In this document: positions 18,790 through 26,813 of the stretch, in pieces
Layout of the letters: each line of letters begins with the position of its first letter
Position numbering within the stretch: position 1 is the stretch's first letter
Assembly (NCBI RefSeq): GCF_016236915.1
Contig: NZ_JAEHOK010000018.1
Location: 1-64,000, forward strand
Reading direction: 5' to 3'
DNA length: 64,000 bases
Source of the DNA: Salegentibacter maritimus
Lineage (GTDB): Bacteria > Bacteroidota > Bacteroidia > Flavobacteriales > Flavobacteriaceae
Translations under genes and position numbers: made by a program
The notes under the pieces: generated by a model
The model's input: the letters and a program-made list of their open reading frames with translations, nothing else
The model's database searches: none
Told to the model about the DNA's origin: nothing

Positions 18790-19812
18790 ATGAAAATCAA
18801 AGTCTTATGTCTCCTGGCTTGCTTAATACATCTAAATTCAACCGCAAAAAATCTAAATTCCTATAATTACCCTCATTATTATAAGGATACGGTAAAACCT
18901 TCAGATTCTATTAAAGTAGAGCCGCCCGAGAAAAAGGTGGACTCTGTGGTTGTTACATTTTGGACACAGAAAAATGAAGTTGGGGTTAACCTTAGCGAAG
19001 TGGCCTTTGTAAATTGGAATGCCGGTGGAAATAATTCAGTCTCGGCCCTTGTTTATGGTAACCTGGAGAGAAATTATAAAAAAGATGATCTTTATTGGCG
19101 CAATAAGATTGTGACACGTTATGGTATTAACTCTCAGGAAGGCCAGAAACTTAGGAAAACTGAGGATGAACTGCGTTTAACTTCCTCTTTTGGATATAGA
19201 AGGGATTCTACCTCCAACTGGTTTTATTCAGCAAAACTCAATTTTAATACACAATTTACCAATGGATATAAGTACCCCGATACTAATAGTCCTATCTCGA
19301 AGTTTATGGCACCTGGTTATTTCTTTTTAGGTATTGGTACCGAATATTCTGATCCTATAGAAGATTTTAAAGTATATATTTCACCACTTACACAAAAATC
19401 AACTTTTGTTTTAGACCAAAGATTGGCAAACGAAGGTATGTTTGGTGTTACCGGCGCAGTTCGCGATACACTTGGTAATATTGTGGAAGAAGGAGAGAAA
19501 GTACGAACAGAAATAGGGTTTCTTGTTACCAGTGATTTTTCAAAACAAATCTTTGAGAATGTTGAGTTAGATAGTCAGTTAAGCTTGTATTCAGATTACC
19601 TGAATAAATTCGGAAATATTGATGTGGAATGGCAACTAAGGGTAGATTTAAAAGTAAACGATTTTATAAAAGCCAATGTGGGCTCCCACTTGCGATATGA
19701 TGATGATGTGAAGTTTAAAGAAGATACAAACGGGGATGGTAAACTGGAAACTACCGGTCCCAGGGTGCAATTTAAGCAAATGTTAGGTGTAGGGCTCGTC
19801 TATGAATTTTAA
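18790..19812 (+). CDS. DUF3078 outer-membrane-like protein
   Basis: 340 residues with a signal peptide (MKIKVLCLLACLIHLNSTAK). The body alternates beta strands in the DUF3078 pattern: FWTQKNEVGVNLSEVAFVNWNAGGNNSVS, LRLTSSFGYRRDSTSNWFYSAKL, and a final KQMLGVGLVYEF ending in F, as in outer-membrane barrels. Function unknown; common in Bacteroidota. It is followed immediately by a strong terminator. Confidence 0.88.
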   Translation: MKIKVLCLLACLIHLNSTAKNLNSYNYPHYYKDTVKPSDSIKVEPPEKKVDSVVVTFWTQKNEVGVNLSEVAFVNWNAGGNNSVSALVYGNLERNYKKDDLYWRNKIVTRYGINSQEGQKLRKTEDELRLTSSFGYRRDSTSNWFYSAKLNFNTQFTNGYKYPDTNSPISKFMAPGYFFLGIGTEYSDPIEDFKVYISPLTQKSTFVLDQRLANEGMFGVTGAVRDTLGNIVEEGEKVRTEIGFLVTSDFSKQIFENVELDSQLSLYSDYLNKFGNIDVEWQLRVDLKVNDFIKANVGSHLRYDDDVKFKEDTNGDGKLETTGPRVQFKQMLGVGLVYEF

Positions 19813-19843
19813 AAATGCCGGCTGTCTAAGCCGGCATTTTTGT
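19812..19843 (+). terminator. Strong rho-independent terminator
   Basis: AAATGCCGGC (to 19822) / GCCGGCATTT (from 19830) with 7-base loop and a T-run. It separates the convergent DUF3078 and dGTPase genes and can act in both directions. Confidence 0.9.
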
Positions 19844-19890
19844 TAAAGATGGTAGCCGGTAAGCATAATTGTTTAACTTTTTTTAAGGTC

Positions 19891-21240
19891 CTATAGTTTT
19901 ATGCCTTTATATTTTTCAAAAGAAGCCACGGTAAAGCCATCGGTTAATGAAGCGGTATGAGAACAAATTTCCAGCAAACGTTTATAAACAGACGAGTTTT
20001 CCTGTAAGCCAGATAAGTTTGGTACAGATTTTAAAACCAGTTTATTAAAATTGGAATTATGCTGATCTTCTTCTGGAAGCAAGGCCTCGGTATAGGTGTC
20101 TAACAGGTGTGATAGCATTTTATAGCCTGCAATCTCTTTATTGATTACTTCTTCGCTTTGGTAAATTTTTTCAACACTAATTTTAATAATATCGTCTATT
20201 TGGGCTTCATATTTGCTCTTGTCCAGTAAGCTCTGATGAAAATTTCCGGCAAGAATGGCATCTTCGTTTTCCAGGAAAATTTCTACTGCCTCTGTAATAA
20301 GTCTATTAATGGCTAGTGCCCTTAAATAGCTAAGCCTATCGGCAGTATTGGTAAGGCTATTGTATTTGTTGGTGTTTATATTGTCTTTAACTAGTTTTAT
20401 AAGATATTCAAGTGCATAATCTTCATCTATAAGGCCAAGGTTAATGCCGTCTTCAAAATCGATAATAGTATAACATATATCATCTGCTGCTTCCACTAAA
20501 AACGCAAGGGGATGTCTATAATAACTTATATCGTTATCTTTTCCTGTTTTTAAAAGGCCAAGCTCTACGGCTACTTCTTCAAAGATTTCCTTTTCGGTTT
20601 GAAAAAAGCCAAATTTTTTGTCGGCTATATTCGATGTGGGTTTGTGTGGCAGAGATTCTTTTGGGTATTTGATAAAAGCACCTAAAGTGGCATAAGATAG
20701 CCGAAGGCCACCATAGATTCCGGGTTTGTTTTGGGTTAGTATTTTAAAGCCATTGGCATTCCCTTCAAACTTAACCAGGTCCTGATATTCTTTGTTAGAG
20801 AGTTTAGTTTTAAAGCGTTTTCCGTTTCCGTGGCTAAAATACTCTCCAATTGCTTTTTCTCCCGAATGTCCAAAAGGCGGATTTCCAATATCGTGAGCAA
20901 GAGCAGCCGCAGCTACAATGGCACCAAAATCGTTCATTTTATAAGCGTGTATGTTGGCCAGGTGTGGATGTTTTTCCAGAATTTTCTGGCCTGCCAGCCT
21001 ACCTAAAGAACGTCCTACTACCGATACTTCTAAACTATGTGTTAGTCGGGTATGTACAAAATCGGTTTTAGAAAGAGGTATTACCTGGGTTTTGTCCTGT
21101 AGACTTCTAAAAGCCGAAGAGAAAATAATACGATCGTAATCTACTTCAAAGCCCAGTCGGGTTTCGTTTTGCTCTTTCCTTAGCCTTTTATTCGTGTCTC
21201 CAAAACGTTTTAGCGAGAGGAGTTGCTCCCAGTTCATCAT
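19891..21240 (-). CDS. dgt: Deoxyguanosinetriphosphate triphosphohydrolase (dGTPase)
   Basis: 449 residues with the HD-domain metal signature: RLTHSLEVSVVGRSLGR near 65-80 and AHDIGNPPFGHSGEKAI near 115-130, plus the later VEAADDICYTIIDFEDGI. Family members hydrolyse dGTP (some any dNTP) to the nucleoside and triphosphate and limit dNTP pools. Two adjacent ATG codons (21240, 21237) could serve as start. A good promoter (21281-21309) lies just upstream. The R2-like gene at 21533 precedes it on the same strand, 293 bases away, so both act on dNTP supply, but they probably have separate promoters. Confidence 0.92.
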   Translation of the reverse strand: MMNWEQLLSLKRFGDTNKRLRKEQNETRLGFEVDYDRIIFSSAFRSLQDKTQVIPLSKTDFVHTRLTHSLEVSVVGRSLGRLAGQKILEKHPHLANIHAYKMNDFGAIVAAAALAHDIGNPPFGHSGEKAIGEYFSHGNGKRFKTKLSNKEYQDLVKFEGNANGFKILTQNKPGIYGGLRLSYATLGAFIKYPKESLPHKPTSNIADKKFGFFQTEKEIFEEVAVELGLLKTGKDNDISYYRHPLAFLVEAADDICYTIIDFEDGINLGLIDEDYALEYLIKLVKDNINTNKYNSLTNTADRLSYLRALAINRLITEAVEIFLENEDAILAGNFHQSLLDKSKYEAQIDDIIKISVEKIYQSEEVINKEIAGYKMLSHLLDTYTEALLPEEDQHNSNFNKLVLKSVPNLSGLQENSSVYKRLLEICSHTASLTDGFTVASFEKYKGIKL

Positions 21241-21280
21241 AATTTTATCCTTAGTTAAAAGCTGAGTTTGAATTTAGTCC

Positions 21281-21309
21281 CAAAAATAGAAAAAGCCTTA
21301 AGATTACAA
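21281..21309 (-). promoter_or_regulatory. Promoter for dgt
   Basis: On the minus strand TTG (21309-21307), 18 bases, TATTTTTG (21288-21281): an exact fit to TTG-N17/23-TAnnTTTG, about 40 bases before the dgt start codon. Confidence 0.65.
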
Positions 21310-21444
21310 GCTAGTTCCTAATGAATTGCTGAAAGTAAATTTTAAAGAAAGACGCATGCGGTTTAGAGAGTAGTAGTTTCGGCAGCAGCTTTGCTTAAAA
21401 AAGCTGAAACAGTACCACATTGGGGAATATGGTACTGGTTTCAG

Positions 21445-21466
21445 TTTTACTCGATCCTCGAGATTT
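21445..21466 (+). repeat. CTCGAT palindrome family, copy B
   Basis: TTTTACTCGAT, CC, TCGAGATTT: identical to copy A at 35700 except for the two central bases. It lies between the R2-like gene and dgt, 67 bases past the R2 stop. Confidence 0.65.
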
Positions 21467-21532
21467 AAAAGTTTCTGTTTTAACCAAAACTAAAATATAT
21501 AATACCGTTTTCGTTAGTTATGTATAATTTTC

Positions 21533-22465
21533 TTAATCTGTTTTCTTTCTAAGATTATTATAATCTTTGTTTTTTTCTAAGTTTTTTGAAAGGTCTTGTG
21601 CTCTTTTTTTCAAAAGTTTTTCGTTGCTAAATGCCTTTTCGTTTAAACTTTTATTCACCATTAAATCTGTAAAAAGCCTATTGCTTTCATAATCCAGGTA
21701 TTCGTCTAAAGCTTTTGTGGTAAGGCCAATTAAATTTAACGGAAGAAAATTATAAATAACTTCTTTTTCTATAGCCACAGCTTCCTCAATTATTTGCTGA
21801 ACTTTTTCATCTGAAATATCTTCTAATAGATGATCTTTAAATAGGAGCGTTGCAAAATCGCGGTGAATAGCTTTATCGCGATAAATCACCTCATAGGTGT
21901 AACCTAAACCATGCATTGATCCACAGTTTTTAATCCAAAAAAGGGCTGCAAAGCAACTATAGTTAAAAATACTTTTCACGGTAGCCAGTGCAACCAGTTT
22001 TTCGGCAAAAGACGAGCTGTTGGTCCATTTTTTAATCCATTTTTCTCTTGCCAGAGTAGCTGGAAATGCTTCAATTTCTTTAAAAACCAGGTCTTGTTCT
22101 GCTGCGCTTAAAAATGTGTTTAAAAAGATACCGTAAGATTCAGTATGTGTATTTTCCATTACTGTTTGAAGGTCCAGGAAAGACTTTACTTCCGGCAACT
22201 CTATATTTTTATTAAGACTAGCTATAATTTTTCCATTTAGTTTATGTTCTGAATGAAGAATTAGTCCAATTACCTTACGGAGGAGCGAACGTTTTTCTTC
22301 ACTTAGGTTTTTCCAATCCTCCAAATCCTGATTGATATCTATCTTATCTGCGGTCCAGAAATTAGCCTCAATTGCTTTGTAAGCATCCCAAATATCGTTA
22401 TGTTTTACAGGAAATATTATAAACCTGTCTTTATTGTCTCGAAGCCTGGGGTTCTGTTTATCCAT
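21533..22465 (-). CDS. Ribonucleotide reductase R2-like protein with lysines at two metal-ligand positions
   Basis: 310 residues, alignable by eye to eukaryotic-type class I R2 (NrdB) proteins: FPVKHNDIWDAYKAIEANFWTA (W37), MENTHTESY (E104, H107, radical-position Y111), FAEKLVAL..., RDKAIH (D197, H201), FWIKNCGSMHGL. Against the canonical ligand set D-E-H / E-E-H (mouse D139, E170, H173, E233, E267, H270), this protein has E73, E104, H107, K164, K198, H201. Codons were checked: K164 at 21974-21976, K198 at 21872-21874. The usual C-terminal segment (NPFDFM...KTNFFEKRV and acidic-aromatic tail that docks on R1) is replaced by a Lys/Asn-rich tail ending NLRKKTD. No nrdA is nearby. It is either a metal-free or rebuilt-site R2, or an R2-fold protein of other function. 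Fur-like sites lie upstream. Confidence 0.85.
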   Translation of the reverse strand: MDKQNPRLRDNKDRFIIFPVKHNDIWDAYKAIEANFWTADKIDINQDLEDWKNLSEEKRSLLRKVIGLILHSEHKLNGKIIASLNKNIELPEVKSFLDLQTVMENTHTESYGIFLNTFLSAAEQDLVFKEIEAFPATLAREKWIKKWTNSSSFAEKLVALATVKSIFNYSCFAALFWIKNCGSMHGLGYTYEVIYRDKAIHRDFATLLFKDHLLEDISDEKVQQIIEEAVAIEKEVIYNFLPLNLIGLTTKALDEYLDYESNRLFTDLMVNKSLNEKAFSNEKLLKKRAQDLSKNLEKNKDYNNLRKKTD

Positions 22466-22472
22466 AAAAACG

Positions 22473-22530
22473 ATATTGTTAATGTATAAATGATAATTAT
22501 TTAATAAATATCGATAATTATTAACAATAT
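22473..22530 (-). promoter_or_regulatory. Candidate Fur-type operator region of the R2-like gene
   Basis: Two 6-1-6 sites: GATAAT-T-ATTAAC (22513-22525; 11 of 12 bases of GATAAT-N-ATTATC) and GATAAT-T-ATTTAA (22492-22504), 21 bp (two helical turns) apart. They lie inside a perfect 11-bp inverted repeat ATATTGTTAAT (22473-22483) / ATTAACAATAT (22520-22530). The region ends 8 bases before the start codon of the R2-like gene. High AT content makes chance matches easier. Confidence 0.4.
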
Positions 22531-23023
22531 TTTATTGGTTTATTGTTTAATGTTTCCACAAAGTTTTCAACATAAAAAGTTTATAATTAGGGTGTTACGT
22601 CTATATTTTTTGCATTTTATCGATATTTTTGAAACTTATGAAGAAAACATTCCTTTTTATATACTAATAAAATTTCCCGGTACCGTGAAAGGGTATATTA
22701 CCCCGAAGCTTACCTCGAGGTAGTTTGCTGAAAGGTCCGGATTTAATGTTCTAAGATGGCTACCAATTGAAAAGTCGTTTAATTTCTGTTCAAAGCATGT
22801 CCAGATAGCTCCCAGAGTAGATAAAGATGTAATCTGTTGTATGTAGGACTCTTTTTCTATATTAAAAACTCTCTTAGTCTATATTCTCGCTTTTTAAAAA
22901 GTGTTTAAAATTTTCGTAAAACAATATCTATGGGACTTTTCCCCTTTTCTAATTCCTTAATTTTGTTTCAATAAATTATTTAGATTAAATATTAGCCCTG
23001 GAAGGGAAGTGAGGATATATTGA
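22531..23023. other. Gene-free stretch with a diverged repeat copy
   Basis: Bases 22675-22731 contain GAAAGGGTATATTACCCCGA and, after a short insertion, GAGGTAGTTTGCTGAAA, a diverged copy of the dispersed repeat seen at 29626, 29905 and 40576. A 62-codon frame at 22535 spans this copy and is not a gene. The remainder is AT-rich with no other structure seen. Confidence 0.5.
22675..22731 (+). repeat. GAGGTAGTT intergenic repeat, diverged copy
   Basis: The shared blocks are a GGGTATA-tt-ACCC hairpin core, CCCGA, and GAGGTAGTTTGCTG. A 10-12 base insertion separates CCCGA from GAGG in this copy only. Confidence 0.45.
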
Positions 23024-23377
23024 TTATATATTGGCAAACCACTTCTCGAATTGCTGGCCAAAAATTGGTACGGCTTTGGTTTTATGGTTGATTGCATTAA
23101 TAAGCCCCATTACCCATAAATACAATAGAAAAATAGAACCCAGAAAGCTTAATATCCATCCTAAAATTGGAATCATACCTATAATAAAAAGTCCGAGGCT
23201 AATTAATATCAATCCCAGAGATTGCTTTATATGAAAAGCAGCAAATTCATCTTTTTTCTCGTTGTTTAAAACAAAAGCTACTACCAGGCCAATTACGGTT
23301 AAATAAGCAATGATAGCTATGGTTTTAGGATCGAATGTACTTTTAGATTCGTTGGTGTGCGTGTTTGAATTTTCCAT
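23024..23377 (-). CDS. DUF4870 small membrane protein
   Basis: 117 residues: a polar N-terminus, then three hydrophobic helices (TIAIIAYLTVIGLVVAF, LGLILISLGLFIIGMIPILGW, ILSFLGSIFLLYLWVMGLI). The residues AAFHIKQSLGL and INAINHKTKAVPIFG are typical of the DUF4870/Tic20-like family. Function unknown; inner membrane. It is separated by only 8 bases from the upstream DUF4412 gene, so the two form an operon. Confidence 0.88.
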   Translation of the reverse strand: MENSNTHTNESKSTFDPKTIAIIAYLTVIGLVVAFVLNNEKKDEFAAFHIKQSLGLILISLGLFIIGMIPILGWILSFLGSIFLLYLWVMGLINAINHKTKAVPIFGQQFEKWFANI

Positions 23378-23385
23378 GATATTTA

Positions 23386-24210
23386 TTAGTTAGGTGAGCC
23401 TAATGCGGCATAATCTTTTTTATTTATTGAAAAGGATTTTTTCTCCAAACCGGTACAACGCATATTGGCATTGCGATTAGAATTATTTTTATCTATCATT
23501 TGCATCTCCATCATCAAAGCATCGCCTTCTTCCAGCCAATCTGCATTCCAGCCTTTCGGAATATTACTTTTTTCATCACTATACATATTGGCGAAAGTTA
23601 TAGGTGCCTCACGTGTAATATAGAATGTAAATTTATGTTCTTCGGTTTCGGCTTCATAGCCCTGGCATTCATATCCCATGATATTTTTAGTTCCAATTTT
23701 TTTAAGCTCTGTATCCTTATAAGGGTTGGAATCTTCCTGGGTATTGTTAAGGTCGCTTATTTTGGTGGCGGTAATAAAGTTATTTTCACCGGAAGAAAAA
23801 TACATAATACTAAGTTGTTTAGTCATATCCATCACCATAAACATGTTTTCTACCTGGGGCATTCGTATACCAAAATATGGAGCATCTTCTTTTAAAAAGT
23901 ACGTCATGTCCATGTTCCCTTCTTTGGTCTCCAAATATAATTGGTATTCCCAATTAAAATTATAAGCTTCCGGCACTTCGCTAATATCCACTCTATTGGC
24001 CCCCATGGGAATTGGGCTGTTTTTAAGTTGTGTGTCCCACATTTTATCTAGAGACTTATTAGCTTCGCGCGCAGCTTTGTTCGATATGTTTTCGGTTACC
24101 GCATGTTCCACTTTTTTTTCGACTTTTTCTTTTAATTTTTTGAGAAATTGAGCCTCCATCGTGGAAATACAGAATAGGAGTGCAAACCCCATTAAGATTG
24201 GTTTTTTCAT
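23386..24210 (-). CDS. DUF4412 secreted protein
   Basis: 274 residues. A signal peptide ending at MEAQ is followed by a charged helix (KKLKEKVEKKVEHAVTENI) and then the DUF4412 domain with MDMTYFLKEDAPYFGI, the methionine-rich MFMVMDMTKQLSIMYF, and KKIGTKNIMGYECQGYEAE. Members are exported proteins of unknown role. Probably periplasmic. First gene of the pair with DUF4870. Confidence 0.83.
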   Translation of the reverse strand: MKKPILMGFALLFCISTMEAQFLKKLKEKVEKKVEHAVTENISNKAAREANKSLDKMWDTQLKNSPIPMGANRVDISEVPEAYNFNWEYQLYLETKEGNMDMTYFLKEDAPYFGIRMPQVENMFMVMDMTKQLSIMYFSSGENNFITATKISDLNNTQEDSNPYKDTELKKIGTKNIMGYECQGYEAETEEHKFTFYITREAPITFANMYSDEKSNIPKGWNADWLEEGDALMMEMQMIDKNNSNRNANMRCTGLEKKSFSINKKDYAALGSPN

Positions 24211-24300
24211 AATGTTTGAGTTTTAAGATTATCAAATAAGCTGTAAGCCTAAAAATTAAACTATGGGGCAGAATTAATTAAAAATGTAGGGGATTGTTTA

Positions 24301-24329
24301 AATACCGATGTAAGGGTTAAATCGGTATT
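24301..24329. promoter_or_regulatory. Palindrome ahead of the DUF4412 gene
   Basis: AATACCGAT (24301-24309) / ATCGGTATT (24321-24329), perfect 9-bp arms around 11 bases. It lies 91 bases upstream of the DUF4412 start and 98 bases beyond the stop of the DUF3109 gene on the same strand. It could be an operator or a terminator without T-run. Confidence 0.45.
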
Positions 24330-24426
24330 ATAGGGTATGAAAATTGAAGGTTAAATATACAAATTAATTTAGAATATTAAAAAATATAGTTCTGAAAGTC
24401 AGTTGCTTGAATTTGGTTGGGGTGAA

Positions 24427-24990
24427 TTATAAATCTTTTGCAGCTTCTTCTAATTGGTTATACCAATCTTCACCAAATTTCCTTATAAGCGCGTCTTTGG
24501 TAAATTTATAAACAGGTACCTGAAGTTCGGCTCCAAGGCTGCAGGCATCATCGCAAATTTGCCATTTGTGGTAATTCACTGCTGAAAACTCTGAATATTC
24601 CTGAATTCTTATTGGATATAGATGGCAGGAAATAGGTTTTTTAAAGTCTATTTCACCCTGGTTGTAAGCTTCTTCAATAGCACAAAGCGCTGTACCTTTC
24701 TCATCAAAAGTTACATAGGCGCAATCGGCACCATTTATTAAAGGTGTTTCAATTTCATCAAGATCTGTGGTTATATAGGTGCCCTGTTCCTCTATGGCAT
24801 CTATTCCCTTTTGGCGTAAGTATGGTTTTACTTTTGGGTATATTTCATCGAGAATTTCCCGCTCTTGAGGGGTTACCGGAGCCCCAGCATCGCCATCTAC
24901 ACAACAGGCTCCTTTACAGGCTGAAAGGTTACAAACAAAATCTTTGGTCAAGATTTCTTCCGAAACTATGGTTTTTCCTATTTGAAACAT
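24427..24990 (-). CDS. DUF3109 cysteine-rich protein
   Basis: 187 residues, cytoplasmic, with a conserved cysteine cluster: VCNLSACKGACCVDGDAGAP near the N-terminus, then CAYVTF, CAIEEAY, ISCHLYPIRI and ICDDACSLG. The pattern (C..C...CC...H/C) is typical of DUF3109 and of the broader YkgJ-like zinc/iron-chelating proteins. Function unknown, possibly metal binding. A TATATTTG element (25002-24995) directly before the ATG suggests a nearly leaderless message. Confidence 0.87.
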   Translation of the reverse strand: MFQIGKTIVSEEILTKDFVCNLSACKGACCVDGDAGAPVTPQEREILDEIYPKVKPYLRQKGIDAIEEQGTYITTDLDEIETPLINGADCAYVTFDEKGTALCAIEEAYNQGEIDFKKPISCHLYPIRIQEYSEFSAVNYHKWQICDDACSLGAELQVPVYKFTKDALIRKFGEDWYNQLEEAAKDL

Positions 24991-25069
24991 TTGGCAAATA
25001 TAGCTCTATCGGTATTTTTACTGAAAAAAAACAGGCTTAATTTTAATAAAATTTTTACCTGCTAATTCC

Positions 25070-25099
25070 TTGATACTGTGTTTTTAAAAATTACTTTTG
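25070..25099 (+). promoter_or_regulatory. Promoter for marC operon
   Basis: TTG (25070-25072), 19 bases, TACTTTTG (25092-25099): exact Bacteroidota housekeeping promoter form, 16 bases upstream of the marC start. Confidence 0.65.
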
Positions 25100-25115
25100 C
25101 GCAATATTTTTTAAA

Positions 25116-25706
25116 ATGGTAGTTATGTGGGAATTACTAGATGTAAAACAGATTTTTACAGCCGGAATGATTCTTTTTGCGGTAATTGATATTATTGGAA
25201 ATATCCCAATTATTATAGACCTGCGTAAAAAAGTTGGGCATATTCAAAGTGAAAAGGCTTCGGTTGTTGCAGGTATTATCATGATTGTGTTCTTATTTGT
25301 AGGGAAAGAGATTTTAAACCTTATTGGGATAGATGTAAATTCGTTTGCTGTGGCCGGCGCATTTATTCTATTTTTTCTAGCCCTTGAAATGATTTTGGGA
25401 ATAACGCTTTATAAGGACGATGAGCCGGAAACAGCTTCTATTGTTCCGTTGGCATTCCCACTAATTGCGGGTGCGGGTACGCTTACTACCTTGGTATCGC
25501 TACAAGCAGAATATGAAGCGATAAATATTATTGTCGCTATCCTAATCAATATTATCTTTGTATATATGGTGTTAAAATCCTCTAATAGAATAGAGCGGGT
25601 TTTAGGAAGCCAGGGGATTAGTGTTATAAGAAAAGTATTTGGTGTAATTTTACTGGCTATTGCTGTAAAATTATTTGCCACTAACATTCAGAGTTTATTT
25701 ACATGA
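25116..25706 (+). CDS. MarC family integral membrane protein
   Basis: 196 residues, six predicted membrane helices, with MarC features: DIIGNIPIIIDLR near 25-40, the AGAFILFFLALEMILG helix, and PLAFPLIAGAGTLTTLVSL. Members are inner-membrane proteins of unknown transport function; the name comes from the mar region and no drug-efflux role is established. The stop overlaps the next start by four bases (ATGA). Confidence 0.93.
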   Translation: MVVMWELLDVKQIFTAGMILFAVIDIIGNIPIIIDLRKKVGHIQSEKASVVAGIIMIVFLFVGKEILNLIGIDVNSFAVAGAFILFFLALEMILGITLYKDDEPETASIVPLAFPLIAGAGTLTTLVSLQAEYEAINIIVAILINIIFVYMVLKSSNRIERVLGSQGISVIRKVFGVILLAIAVKLFATNIQSLFT

Positions 25707-25900
25707 AGTTATTTATTTATACCGTAATTTTTTTAGCTGTAGTTATTATGGGCTACAGTACAACCGCGTTAGATTTTGACGATCTCTTAAAGGGAGATAG
25801 TGGAACAGCTGTACTTGTAATAGTAGGAAGTCTTTGTCTTATTGTGCTTATGGGCATTTTGTTGACCTCAAGGAGTATTGCTGAAAAGCATAATTCGTAA
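25703..25900 (+). CDS. Small two-helix membrane protein
   Basis: 65 residues with helices at about 3-20 and 34-55 (GTAVLVIVGSLCLIVLMGILL). Translational coupling to marC by the ATGA overlap supports a real gene. No family recognised. Likely a cytoplasmic membrane partner of MarC or an independent small protein. Confidence 0.65.
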   Translation: MKLFIYTVIFLAVVIMGYSTTALDFDDLLKGDSGTAVLVIVGSLCLIVLMGILLTSRSIAEKHNS

Positions 25901-25901
25901 G

Positions 25902-26507
25902 ATGAAATTTGACACTATTATTATAGGCGGTGGAGCTGCAGGAATGTCTTGCGCGCTAATTTTGGGTTCAGCTATCCATAAAGGTGTAGTTCCGGGTAGG
26001 CAAGTGGGAATAGTTATGCATCAAAAAGCCTCTCATCTAAACTCGGCTATGCTGAATAATGCTTTGGGTGTGGTTCCAGGAACTACGGGGAAGCAAATTA
26101 TGGAAGAAGGCGTTGTTCATTTAAAGGAGCAATATCCCGATATTGAACAAATAGAGGGAGAAAAAGTTAAGGAAATTGTTACTTTAGACAAGGGTTTTAG
26201 GGTAGTTACCAATAAAAATAACTATCAAACTGAAATTGTAGTTGTAGCCACCGGTTATACCAGCCCGTTTAGAATTCAAGGATTGGAAAGCGAAGTGATA
26301 CCGCATCAAAAAGCAAAGGTGTCCAAAAATCGTATTCAGCTTAAAAATAAAGATCATTTAGTAAAACCGGGTATTTATGTAGCAGGTAGCCTTGCCGGTT
26401 GGAGAAGTCAATTTGCTATAGCCTGTGGAAGTGGTGCAAGTGTAGCAACAGATATTTTAAGTTTATGGACGGGAGAGCAAACTAAGGTACACGATAAAAT
26501 ACTATAA
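25902..26507 (+). CDS. FAD-dependent pyridine nucleotide-disulfide oxidoreductase-like protein
   Basis: 201 residues from ATG 25902, which directly follows the stop of the small membrane gene. The N-terminal Rossmann motif DTIIIGGGAAGMSCALIL binds FAD; VVVATGYTSPFRIQG and the C-terminal GIYVAGSLAGWRSQFAIACGSGASVA are as in thioredoxin reductase-type enzymes. It is much shorter than thioredoxin reductase (over 300 residues): the NADPH domain and CxxC pair are missing, so it resembles the short single-domain flavoproteins common in Flavobacteria. Reaction unknown. Confidence 0.82.
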   Translation: MKFDTIIIGGGAAGMSCALILGSAIHKGVVPGRQVGIVMHQKASHLNSAMLNNALGVVPGTTGKQIMEEGVVHLKEQYPDIEQIEGEKVKEIVTLDKGFRVVTNKNNYQTEIVVVATGYTSPFRIQGLESEVIPHQKAKVSKNRIQLKNKDHLVKPGIYVAGSLAGWRSQFAIACGSGASVATDILSLWTGEQTKVHDKIL

Positions 26508-26804
26508 CATATAATATCCTGTAAACATAAGTGGTATAGAAAAAAGCATTAAAATTAGACACGTGTGGTGTACTCTTCTGTAGAGCAGAGCCAGTTTTAA
26601 TTTATTTTTAAATTCTTTATCGTCTGTAATTTGTATTTGACTTTTTATACAACTTATTGAAACATTAGAGGAGTTAACGAGAATTTCTTTCTGTAAAAAT
26701 AGCAAAGCGCTGTTATCCAATAACCTAAAGCTTACCGCTATAATGAAGAAAAATAGCGGCGAAATTGTAAAGAAAATTATAAGATTCTCATTAATTGCAA
26801 TCAC
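26502..26804 (-). CDS. Small hypothetical membrane protein
   Basis: 100 residues with hydrophobic helices at about 8-28 and 79-99 and a polar middle with RRVHHTCL. It is the last gene of the minus-strand set HupE, dCMP deaminase, S41 protease, this gene (9 bases after the protease stop), and overlaps the end of the convergent flavoprotein gene by 6 bases. No family recognised. Confidence 0.6.
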   Translation of the reverse strand: MIAINENLIIFFTISPLFFFIIAVSFRLLDNSALLFLQKEILVNSSNVSISCIKSQIQITDDKEFKNKLKLALLYRRVHHTCLILMLFSIPLMFTGYYML

Positions 26805-26813
26805 AACTGCAAT

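Noticed and set aside
22535-22723. 62-codon frame in the spacer upstream of the R2-like gene
   Set aside because: It runs through a dispersed repeat copy and matches nothing known.
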